Positions 1 to 5,680 of a stretch of DNA of 8,585 bases are shown here, piece after piece. This DNA comes from an uncultured Collinsella sp. (GTDB lineage: Bacteria; Actinomycetota; Coriobacteriia; Coriobacteriales; Coriobacteriaceae). Numbering within the stretch: the first letter of the stretch is position 1; the number at the start of each line of letters is the position of its first letter. The position numbers and the translations under genes are program-made. The notes under the pieces are model-generated. The model was not told where the DNA came from, did not search any database, and was given only the letters and a program-made list of their open reading frames with translations. Location of the stretch: positions 1-8,585 of the forward strand of contig URIJ01000081.1 in NCBI GenBank assembly GCA_900547835.1, in the 5' to 3' direction.

Positions 1-72
1 CACTTAATGTGCTTTCCGTGCGAGCAGGACTGTAGAGCAGGAAACTTTACCTGCGGCCCCGCCGAGAATAGC

Positions 73-105
73 AAAAGGGCGACCCCCTTAGGAGTCGCCC
101 TTGTT
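73..105 (-). terminator. Probable intrinsic terminator of pnp
   Basis: A perfect 9-bp inverted repeat (75-83 with 94-102, AAGGGCGAC/GTCGCCCTT) lies about 25 bp past the pnp stop codon. Read on the minus strand, the stem is followed by TT, giving a short run of four T including the stem end, then GC. The U-tract is weak, but the GC-rich stem, small loop and position directly after the last gene of the unit fit a rho-independent terminator. Because the stem is symmetric and has A/T on both sides, it could also act on a converging transcript. Confidence 0.75.
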
Positions 106-125
106 GAGCTGCTTATGTACGGCTG

Positions 126-2372
126 TTACTCGGCGTCGTGGTGACGGCGGGGCTTGCGGCCTCCGTTGTCGCCGGGACGGCGCGGACGGTCGCTGCGCTC
201 GGAGCGCTCGCGACGCGGACGCTCACGACGCTGGAAGTGCTCGCCGTCGCCCTCGGAGGCACCCTCGGCGCGAGCCGGGGCCTCGGGCTTGTCGAGACGA
301 TCGAGCGAGATCTTGCCGCGATCGTCGACCTCAATGACGACGACCTTGACCTCGTCGCCCACGTTAAGGACATCCTCGACCTTCTCCACGCGGCCCTTGG
401 CGACGCGGGAGATGTGCAGCAGGCCGTCCTTGCCGGGCAGCAGGTTGACGAAGGCGCCGAAGGGCTGGATGGAGACCACACGACCGGTGTACTCCTCGCC
501 CGGCTCGGGAACCTTGATGATGAGCTTGATACGCTCGACGGCCTGGTCGACGGACTCGCCGGTGCCGCCGACAAAGACGGTGCCGTCCTCCTGGATGTCG
601 ACCGAAGCGCCGGTCTCGTCCTGGATGCCGCGGATGACCTTACCGCCGGAACCGATGACGTCGCGAATCTTGTCAGTCGGAACCTGGATGGAGACGATAC
701 GCGGAGCGGTGCTGCGCGTGGTGTGGCGCGGCTCGGGGATCACATCGAGCATCTTCTGCAGGATGAAGGCGCGACCCTCCTTGGCCTGCTGCAGGGCGCG
801 GGCCAGGATGTCGAAGGTGAGGCCGGTGGCCTTGTTGTCCATCTGCAGGGCGGTGATGCCCTCGGTGGTGCCGGTGACCTTAAAGTCCATGTCGCCCAGG
901 AAGTCCTCGAGACCCTGGATGTCGGACAGGACCACGGTCTTGCCCTCCTCCTGGATCAGGCCCATGGCGATACCGGAGACCGGGCGCTTAATGGGCACGC
1001 CGCCGTCCATAAGGGCGAGCGTGGAGCCGCAGGTCGAAGCCATCGAAGAGGAGCCGTTGGACTCCATGACCTCGGAGACGACGCGGATGGCGTAGGGGAA
1101 CTCGTTCTCGTCGGGGAGCACCGGAAGCAAAGCGCGCTCAGCCAGGTTGCCGTGGCCGATCTCGCGGCGCTTGGGGCTGCCCATGCGGCCGGTCTCGCCG
1201 GTGCAGAACGGCGGGAAGTTGTAGTGGTGCATGTAGCGCTTGCCCTCGGTGGGCTCGATGGTATCCAGACGCTGGCCCTCGTTGAGCATACCGAGCGACA
1301 GGACGGAGAGCACCTGGGTCTGACCACGCTGGAACAGGCCGGAGCCGTGAACGAGCGGCAGGTAGTTGTCCTTCACCATGATGGGACGGATCTCGTCGGC
1401 GGCACGGCCGTCGACGCGCTCGCCGGTCTCGACGACCATGGTGCGCATGGCCTTCTTCTCGAGCTTCTTGAGCGCCACGGGAATCTCGCGCTCCCAAGCG
1501 GCCTGCTCCTCCTCGGTGAACTCGGCACGGATGGACTCCTTCAGAGCCTCGACCTTGCCGATACGGGAGAGCTTGTCGGCGTCGCGAAGGGCGGCTGCCA
1601 TCTCGTCGTAGTGGGCGAAGATGCGCTCCTGGACCTCCTCGACGGGCTGGTCAAGCGGGTACTCCTTCTTGACGATAGCGCCGTTGACCTGCTCCCACTC
1701 GGCGACGAACTCGTCCTGAGCCTGGCAGAAGGCAGCGAGGGCCTCCTGGCCAAACTTCATAGCGGCGAGCATGTCGTCCTCGGAGATCTCCTCGGCGCCG
1801 GCCTCGACCATCGAGATGAAGTCGGCGGAGCCACCCAGCTCCAGGTCCAGATCGGAGTTCTCGCGCTCCTCATAGGTGGGGTTGACGATAAACTCGCCGG
1901 TCTCCACGTTGCGGCCGATGCGCACGCAGGCAAGCGGGCCCTCGAAGGGCACGCCGCCGAGCGTCATGGCCAGGGAGGCACCCATGACGTTGATGACGTC
2001 GAAGGGGTTGACCTGGTCGGCGACGAGCGAGGTGGCGACAATGTGCACCTCGTTGCGGAAGCCGTCCGGGAAGCTCGGGCGAATCGGACGGTCAATCATG
2101 CGCGCGGTGAGCGTGGCCTTCTCGCTGGGACGGCCCTCACGCTTGAGGTAACCACCCGGGATGCGGCCGGCTGCGTACATCTTCTCGTTGAAGTCGACGG
2201 TCAGCGGGAAGAAGTCGTAGTTCTTGCGCTCCTTGGAGACGACCACGGTGTCGAGCATCGTGGTGTCGCCCTGCTTGACCAGGCAGGCGCCGGTGGCCTG
2301 CTTGGCAAGCTCGCCCGACTCGAAGGTGTAGGTCTTGCCGTACAGCTCAAAGGTCTTGGATACGAGTGTCAT
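126..2372 (-). CDS. pnp: Polyribonucleotide nucleotidyltransferase (PNPase)
   Basis: This 748-residue protein is a phosphorolytic 3'-5' exoribonuclease that degrades RNA to nucleoside diphosphates, usually as a cytoplasmic trimer and often in an RNA degradosome. Visible domains in order are: first RNase PH domain (about 5-140), helical linker (about 240-310), second RNase PH domain (about 315-545), KH domain with VIGSGGKVI (572-580) and S1 domain (about 625-692, with GAFVNLLPG and GLLHIS). The second core domain has GHGNLAERAL and FLGDMDFKV; D490, D496 and K498 align with what I recall as the metal-site residues D486, D492 and K494 of the E. coli enzyme. The tail (about 697-748) is unusually rich in arginine. 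The ATG at 2372 is preceded by AAAGGAG (2377-2383) at good spacing. The gene follows rpsO, the common order in bacteria, but a terminator separates them. Length is slightly above the usual ~700 because of the tail. Confidence 0.98.
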   Translation of the reverse strand: MTLVSKTFELYGKTYTFESGELAKQATGACLVKQGDTTMLDTVVVSKERKNYDFFPLTVDFNEKMYAAGRIPGGYLKREGRPSEKATLTARMIDRPIRPSFPDGFRNEVHIVATSLVADQVNPFDVINVMGASLAMTLGGVPFEGPLACVRIGRNVETGEFIVNPTYEERENSDLDLELGGSADFISMVEAGAEEISEDDMLAAMKFGQEALAAFCQAQDEFVAEWEQVNGAIVKKEYPLDQPVEEVQERIFAHYDEMAAALRDADKLSRIGKVEALKESIRAEFTEEEQAAWEREIPVALKKLEKKAMRTMVVETGERVDGRAADEIRPIMVKDNYLPLVHGSGLFQRGQTQVLSVLSLGMLNEGQRLDTIEPTEGKRYMHHYNFPPFCTGETGRMGSPKRREIGHGNLAERALLPVLPDENEFPYAIRVVSEVMESNGSSSMASTCGSTLALMDGGVPIKRPVSGIAMGLIQEEGKTVVLSDIQGLEDFLGDMDFKVTGTTEGITALQMDNKATGLTFDILARALQQAKEGRAFILQKMLDVIPEPRHTTRSTAPRIVSIQVPTDKIRDVIGSGGKVIRGIQDETGASVDIQEDGTVFVGGTGESVDQAVERIKLIIKVPEPGEEYTGRVVSIQPFGAFVNLLPGKDGLLHISRVAKGRVEKVEDVLNVGDEVKVVVIEVDDRGKISLDRLDKPEAPARAEGASEGDGEHFQRRERPRRERSERSDRPRRPGDNGGRKPRRHHDAE

Positions 2373-2376
2373 TGTT

Positions 2377-2383
2377 CTCCTTT
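2377..2383 (-). promoter_or_regulatory. pnp ribosome binding site
   Basis: AAAGGAG lies 4 nt upstream of the ATG on the minus strand and fixes the pnp start. A 9-bp hairpin ends 2 nt upstream of it, so access of the ribosome could be influenced by that structure. Confidence 0.85.
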
Positions 2384-2385
2384 AC

Positions 2386-2408
2386 CCCACAGGCCCCTTG
2401 CCTGCGGG
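2386..2408 (-). promoter_or_regulatory. Hairpin abutting the pnp ribosome binding site
   Basis: Arms 2386-2394 and 2400-2408 pair over 9 bp in the minus-strand RNA (CCCGCAGGC with GCCTGTGGG, one G-U pair) around a 5-nt AAGGG loop. It has no U-tract and sits immediately before the Shine-Dalgarno sequence, so it reads as a leader structure and not a terminator. PNPase genes in enterobacteria are autoregulated through an RNase III-cleaved leader hairpin; a similar role here is inference. Confidence 0.5.
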
Positions 2409-2421
2409 CTTCTCATGTGAC

Positions 2422-2456
2422 GCGGGCCCCCTGCCCCCGCCACGCTTCAGAGCGTG
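2422..2456 (-). promoter_or_regulatory. Two further hairpins in the pnp leader
   Basis: A 6-bp perfect stem with a 4-nt loop occupies 2441-2456 (CACGCT/AGCGTG). Next to it, 2422-2426 and 2436-2440 can pair (GCGGG/CCCGC) around a G-rich loop on the minus strand. Together with the hairpin at 2386-2408 they make most of the rpsO-pnp spacer structured. They lie downstream of the rpsO terminator, so they would be in the pnp leader if pnp has its own promoter, or in read-through RNA. No clear promoter was found. Confidence 0.4.
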
Positions 2457-2473
2457 ATTGTTCGCGCCCTTAC

Positions 2474-2507
2474 ACAAAAAGAGCGCCCCGCTGCGCAGGA
2501 CGCTCTT
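2474..2507 (-). terminator. Intrinsic terminator after rpsO
   Basis: The arms 2479-2485 and 2501-2507 form a 7-bp stem (AAGAGCG/CGCTCTT on the minus strand) with further partial pairing inside (CC/GG and GC/GC). It is followed directly by a T run (TTTTTGT including the stem end). It starts 14 nt after the rpsO stop codon. This is the clearest rho-independent terminator in the window and separates rpsO from pnp, although partial read-through is likely in this gene pair. Confidence 0.85.
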
Positions 2508-2521
2508 AGCATGTACAAATC

Positions 2522-2800
2522 CTACTGGATGTTGTCGCGGATGCCCAGAGCCTTGATGAGCTCACGGTACTCGACGATGTCGTTCTTCTTGATGTAGGAA
2601 AGAAGACGACGACGACGACCGACGAGCATGAGCAGGCCACGACGGGTGTGGAAGTCCTTCTGGTGGGACTTCATGTGCTCGGTCAGCTCCTTGATGCGCT
2701 CGGACAGGATGGCGACCTGAACCTTGGGGTTGCCGGTGTCGACCGGGGTGTTACCGAACTGGGCAGTCAGCTCCGCCTTGCGCTCTTTGGAAACAGTCAT
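2522..2800 (-). CDS. rpsO: 30S ribosomal protein S15
   Basis: This 92-residue protein is the primary-binding small-subunit protein S15, which binds the central domain of 16S rRNA and starts platform assembly. The family signature is plain: HQKDFHTRRGLL followed by LVGRRRRLLSYIKKND, and LIKALGIR near the C-terminus. Length fits the usual ~89 residues with a short N-terminal addition. The start is the ATG at 2800, preceded by AAAGGTGA (2805-2812); the frame stays open upstream to about 2896, but that stretch has no S15 similarity and contains the leader palindrome. It lies between recO and pnp, with a terminator downstream. S15 commonly represses its own translation through its mRNA leader; the palindrome just upstream is a candidate for that. 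Confidence 0.98.
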   Translation of the reverse strand: MTVSKERKAELTAQFGNTPVDTGNPKVQVAILSERIKELTEHMKSHQKDFHTRRGLLMLVGRRRRLLSYIKKNDIVEYRELIKALGIRDNIQ

Positions 2801-2804
2801 TGTT

Positions 2805-2812
2805 TCACCTTT
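2805..2812 (-). promoter_or_regulatory. rpsO ribosome binding site
   Basis: AAAGGTGA lies 4 nt before the ATG at 2800 on the minus strand. It decides in favour of the 92-residue start over longer readings of the frame. Confidence 0.75.
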
Positions 2813-2819
2813 CGTTTCT

Positions 2820-2837
2820 TGTCGCCCGCGGGCGACA
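2820..2837 (-). promoter_or_regulatory. Perfect 18-bp palindrome in the rpsO leader
   Basis: TGTCGCCCGCGGGCGACA reads the same on both strands. In RNA it can form a 7-bp stem closed by a CGCG tetraloop, ending 7 nt upstream of the rpsO Shine-Dalgarno sequence. There is no U-tract, so it is not a terminator. It may be part of an S15-responsive leader, or a protein-binding operator in DNA; the sequence alone does not decide. Confidence 0.5.
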
Positions 2838-2938
2838 CTATTCGCCTCGGACTGGGAAGCCGCCGGTGGAGCGAGCAACCAAGGTCGAGGTACCAACAGG
2901 TCGGTATGTTACCACAAGCAGCCCGCGCCTGCGCATCA

Positions 2939-3688
2939 TCACCGACCCAACATGAATTCCATCGCACGGAGGCGCTGGTCGGTGTGCGTCGCAGCCCACA
3001 CATGCGAAAGCCCGAGCAAGAACGCCGCCGTATGCGGGTCGATTCGCTCGACCATGAGTGCATCGAAGGTCATGGACATGAGGGCGCGCAGCCACTCGAC
3101 CTCACCGGTCGAAACCAGCTCGGCACCCGGAACGCTCGACGCGCACGAACCGCACATGAGCCCGCCCGCCTGGGGCGAAAAGTACGACAGCATGGGGTCT
3201 CCGCACAGCACGCAGGCCGAAAAATCGGGTCGATAGCCCACGTGCGACAGAAGTTTAAAGACAAAGGCCGCCACGAGCAGGTCCATATGTGCCGAGTCGA
3301 GCCCACAGCCGACAAGCGTGAGCGCCCGCTGCGTGATGGCAAAGGTAAACGGGTCCTCGGCGTCCTCGAACGAGCACACGCGCGCAACCTCGGCGATCGC
3401 GCTTGCGGCGCAGGTCGTCTCGTAATCGGGCGCAGCGCCGAGCGGCGCCTCCATAAGCTCGGCCTGGGAAACCACGTCGAGTGACCGTCCATGTGCGAGC
3501 AGCATATCGACCGTACAGAACAGCTCGCAGCGCGCAGCCAGGCGTCCGCCGGGTTTGCGGGCGCCCTTTGCCACGGCACGAACCTGCCGCCCCCGCTCGT
3601 CAAGCATCGTCAAGATCAGGTCGGTCTCTTTGAGCTTAGTCTTATCGAGCACGACCACTTTCGTGCGATATGTCCGGGAGCCTGCCAT
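2939..3688 (-). CDS. recO: DNA repair protein RecO
   Basis: This 249-residue protein matches RecO, which with RecR (and RecF) loads RecA onto single-stranded DNA covered by SSB and promotes strand annealing. The N-terminal OB-fold begins with the typical RTYRTKVVVLDKTKLKETD, followed by a GARKPGGRL stretch (about 42-50). The C-terminal helical part carries four cysteines, C159, C162, C179 and C182 (CVLC and CGSC), a zinc site found in many RecO proteins but not in the E. coli one. Length is close to the usual ~240-250. The ATG at 3688 is chosen because the OB-fold starts at once; an AAGGA overlapping the era stop codon lies 12 nt upstream, a rather long spacing. It follows era with a 15-bp gap. 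No terminator is visible after it, so transcription may continue into rpsO. Confidence 0.95.
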   Translation of the reverse strand: MAGSRTYRTKVVVLDKTKLKETDLILTMLDERGRQVRAVAKGARKPGGRLAARCELFCTVDMLLAHGRSLDVVSQAELMEAPLGAAPDYETTCAASAIAEVARVCSFEDAEDPFTFAITQRALTLVGCGLDSAHMDLLVAAFVFKLLSHVGYRPDFSACVLCGDPMLSYFSPQAGGLMCGSCASSVPGAELVSTGEVEWLRALMSMTFDALMVERIDPHTAAFLLGLSHVWAATHTDQRLRAMEFMLGR

Positions 3689-3703
3689 GCGCGCCGCGCG
3701 TCC

Positions 3704-4771
3704 TTAGTCCTCGGCGTTATAGCCAAAGCGGCGAATCTGGGCCTCGTCGTCACGCCAGCCGGCCTTGACCTTCACGTCCAGCTCCAAAAAGACCTGCGTG
3801 CCAAAAATGCGCTCAAGATCGCGACGGGCGTCGATACCGATATGCTTGATCATCTCGCCGCCCTTGCCGATGATGATGCCCTTTTGGCCCTCGCGCTCGA
3901 CGTAAATAGTGGCGTGCACGCGCAGCACCTTCTTGGTCTGCTCGAGCGCGTCGCAGATTACGCCAACGGAGTGAGGGATCTCATCACGGGTGCGGCGCAA
4001 GACCTTCTCGCGCACAAACTCGGCAACGAGCGTCTCATCGGAAGCGTCGGTACCCATGTCCTCGGGGAACCAACGCGGACCCTCGGGCAAAAAGTGCGCA
4101 ACGGTCTCGATAAAGGCATCGACGTTGAAGTTCTTGACCGACGACGTCACGATCTCGTCGTCATATTCCATGAGCTCGTGGGCTGCCTTAAGCTGCTCCA
4201 TGACCTGTGCGGGGTCGGCCTCATCGGCCTTGGTGAGCACCAGGACCTTCTTGGAACGGGCATTCTTGACACGCTCGGCAACCCAGGCGTCTCCCCTGCC
4301 GATCGGTTTGGTGGCATCAATCAAAAACGCGACAACATCGACATCGTTCAGCTCGAACAGCGCGCTCTTGTTCAGCTCGGACCCTAGACCGTCCTTGGGC
4401 TTGTGGATACCCGGGGTATCGACAAAGACCAGCTGGTAGCCGGGGCGGTTGACGACGGCGCGCATGCGGCGGCGGGTCGTCTGGGCCACCGGCGAGGTGA
4501 TGGCGACCTTTTTGCCATAGCAGGCGTTGAGCAGCGTTGACTTACCGGCGTTGGGGCGGCCGACCAAGGCCACGAAGCCACTGCGGAAACCGGGCTCAAC
4601 GTCGCCAAAGCCCGCGAGGCTGTCGTCCTCATCGCACAGGGCGTCGAGCTCCTCGTCGCTCATGCCCTCAAACGGGTCGAACTCCTCGACTTCCTCATAG
4701 GCCTCGGTCGCCTTAGCATCCGGGGACTCGTCGTCCAAAATCTCATCGGTAGACTGCATATTGTCGGACAT
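3704..4771 (-). CDS. era: GTPase Era with acidic N-terminal extension
   Basis: Era is an essential GTPase that binds the 3' end of 16S rRNA during 30S assembly. This 355-residue version has G1 GRPNAGKS (71-78), a switch region with TSPVAQTTRRR (92-102), G3 DTPG (118-121) and G4 TKAD (180-183), in place of the usual NKxD. A C-terminal KH domain has IGKGG (301-305) and the family's terminal WRDDEAQIRRFGY. Era is usually about 300 residues; the excess is an N-terminal segment of about 55-60 residues in which 24 of the first 60 are Asp or Glu and only one is basic. The ATG at 4771 has AAAGGGA (4777-4783) at 5 nt, which supports the long form; a start at Met37 (4663) would remove most of the extension. 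The gene follows dgkA by 12 bp and precedes recO by 15 bp, so cotranscription is likely. Confidence 0.96.
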   Translation of the reverse strand: MSDNMQSTDEILDDESPDAKATEAYEEVEEFDPFEGMSDEELDALCDEDDSLAGFGDVEPGFRSGFVALVGRPNAGKSTLLNACYGKKVAITSPVAQTTRRRMRAVVNRPGYQLVFVDTPGIHKPKDGLGSELNKSALFELNDVDVVAFLIDATKPIGRGDAWVAERVKNARSKKVLVLTKADEADPAQVMEQLKAAHELMEYDDEIVTSSVKNFNVDAFIETVAHFLPEGPRWFPEDMGTDASDETLVAEFVREKVLRRTRDEIPHSVGVICDALEQTKKVLRVHATIYVEREGQKGIIIGKGGEMIKHIGIDARRDLERIFGTQVFLELDVKVKAGWRDDEAQIRRFGYNAED

Positions 4772-4783
4772 GGGAATCCCTTT

Positions 4784-5161
4784 CTAAATAAAGTCGAGCG
4801 CGTGGGCAAAGACAAGCAAGCCCACGATCGCGGCGGTAATGGAAAGAACGTATACAGAGGCAGCAGCAATATCCTTCGCGCGCTTGGCCAGCGGATGCAG
4901 CTCCTGGGTCGCCAGGTCGACAATCGCCTCCATGGCGGTATTGCACAACTCGCCGTGAATCACCAGGCCGCAGCAGATGATAATCGTGGCCCACTCGGCA
5001 ATGTCGAGCCCCACGATGCAGCCGGCAATGACGGTGCACACGCCCGCCACGAGCATGACCTTGATATTGCGCTCGGTCTTGACGGCGGTAACGAAGCCCT
5101 CCATGGCGTATGAGAACGACTTTAAAAAGGACGGATGGTCCTTGTTCGATCCGGGAATCAT
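4784..5161 (-). CDS. dgkA: Diacylglycerol/undecaprenol kinase (DgkA family)
   Basis: This 125-residue integral membrane protein belongs to the small DgkA family, which phosphorylates diacylglycerol or, in Gram-positives, undecaprenol to feed the lipid carrier of wall synthesis. There are three hydrophobic segments (about 34-52, 56-70 and 98-120). Conserved residues are present: TERN (29-32), E71, N74, E78 and D82 in GELCNTAMEAIVD, and K96-D97 in AKRAKD. The N-terminal FSYAMEG is also typical. Given the context (era next door, as in many Gram-positives), undecaprenol is the more likely substrate, but the sequence does not prove it. The ATG at 5161 is preceded by AGGAG (5168-5172) that overlaps the ybeY stop codon; the gap to ybeY is 9 bp. 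Confidence 0.93.
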   Translation of the reverse strand: MIPGSNKDHPSFLKSFSYAMEGFVTAVKTERNIKVMLVAGVCTVIAGCIVGLDIAEWATIIICCGLVIHGELCNTAMEAIVDLATQELHPLAKRAKDIAAASVYVLSITAAIVGLLVFAHALDFI

Positions 5162-5167
5162 AGACGG

Positions 5168-5173
5168 CTCCTA
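5168..5173 (-). promoter_or_regulatory. dgkA ribosome binding site fused to the ybeY stop codon
   Basis: TAGGAG contains both the TAG stop of ybeY and the AGGAG of dgkA, 6 nt before the dgkA ATG. The arrangement suggests translational reinitiation by the terminating ribosome. Confidence 0.75.
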
Positions 5174-5680
5174 GTCGTGGGCATGATTGGTTATGGGGCC
5201 GACATGGACCAGCTTGGGGTCCTCGCCGCGCTCAAGCGCCAGGTCGCGCAGGATGGCATCCTCGCGTGCCTCCATGACCTCGGCCTCATCGTCCTCGATA
5301 TGGTCGTAACCCAGCAGGTGCAACATTCCGTGCACGAGCATCAGTCGGCACTCATCGGCGGGGCTGTTGCCAAAGCCGGGGGCCTGACGGGCAATGACCT
5401 GCGGGGCCAAGATAATATCGCCGAGCTCGAGCGTCTCATCGACGGGAATGTCATCGTCAAAGGCCGAGTCGCACTCAAACGAGAGCACATCGGTGGTGCG
5501 GTCGATACCGCGCCACTCGTGGTTGAGCTCATGCATCTCGTCCTCGTCGACATACGAAAGGGAAATCTCGACTTCACGTTCAACGCCCTCGGCGGCAAGC
5601 ACAACCTCGCAGATGTGCTCCACCTCCTGCGCGTCAAGCAGCGTATCGAGTTCGGCATCGTTGCTGATCAATACACTCAA
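5171..5680 (-). CDS. ybeY: Endoribonuclease YbeY (rRNA maturation factor)
   Basis: YbeY is a metal-dependent single-strand endoribonuclease involved in 16S rRNA 3'-end maturation and ribosome quality control. The 169-residue protein carries the signature HGMLHLLGYDH (117-127), whose three histidines bind the metal, and the upstream LNHEWRGID-RTTDVLSF block (52-68). Length matches the family (about 150-170). The start codon is TTG at 5680: the frame begins there, and AAAGGAG (5686-5692) sits 5 nt before it. The TTG overlaps the phoH stop as TTGA, so the two genes are probably translationally coupled. phoH-ybeY adjacency is widely conserved, and era further downstream acts on the same end of 16S rRNA. 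The last 20 or so residues are not conserved in the family. Confidence 0.96.
   Translation of the reverse strand: MSVLISNDAELDTLLDAQEVEHICEVVLAAEGVEREVEISLSYVDEDEMHELNHEWRGIDRTTDVLSFECDSAFDDDIPVDETLELGDIILAPQVIARQAPGFGNSPADECRLMLVHGMLHLLGYDHIEDDEAEVMEAREDAILRDLALERGEDPKLVHVGPITNHAHD

Noticed and set aside
1..70. A short minus-strand reading frame ending near position 9
   Set aside because: It runs out of the pnp terminator, has no start codon with a ribosome binding site and is too short to judge.
138..2420. A 760-codon open frame on the plus strand, antisense to pnp
   Set aside because: Its translation is a low-complexity mix of Leu, Val, Gly, Asp and Ala, as expected opposite a GC-rich gene. 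It has no recognisable domain or ribosome binding site, and the opposite strand is unambiguously PNPase.
2605..2619. Five tandem GAC triplets, a possible slippage repeat
   Set aside because: On the coding strand they encode the conserved arginine run of S15, so protein constraint explains them.
2801..2896. N-terminal extension of rpsO by 32 residues
   Set aside because: The extra codons run through the leader palindrome and have no S15 similarity; the ATG at 2800 has its own ribosome binding site.
2906..2911. TAACAT on the minus strand as a -10 box for rpsO
   Set aside because: It fits TANNNT and is well placed, but no -35 sequence is present at 17 bp (GCGCAG). A promoter here is possible but not supportable from sequence alone.
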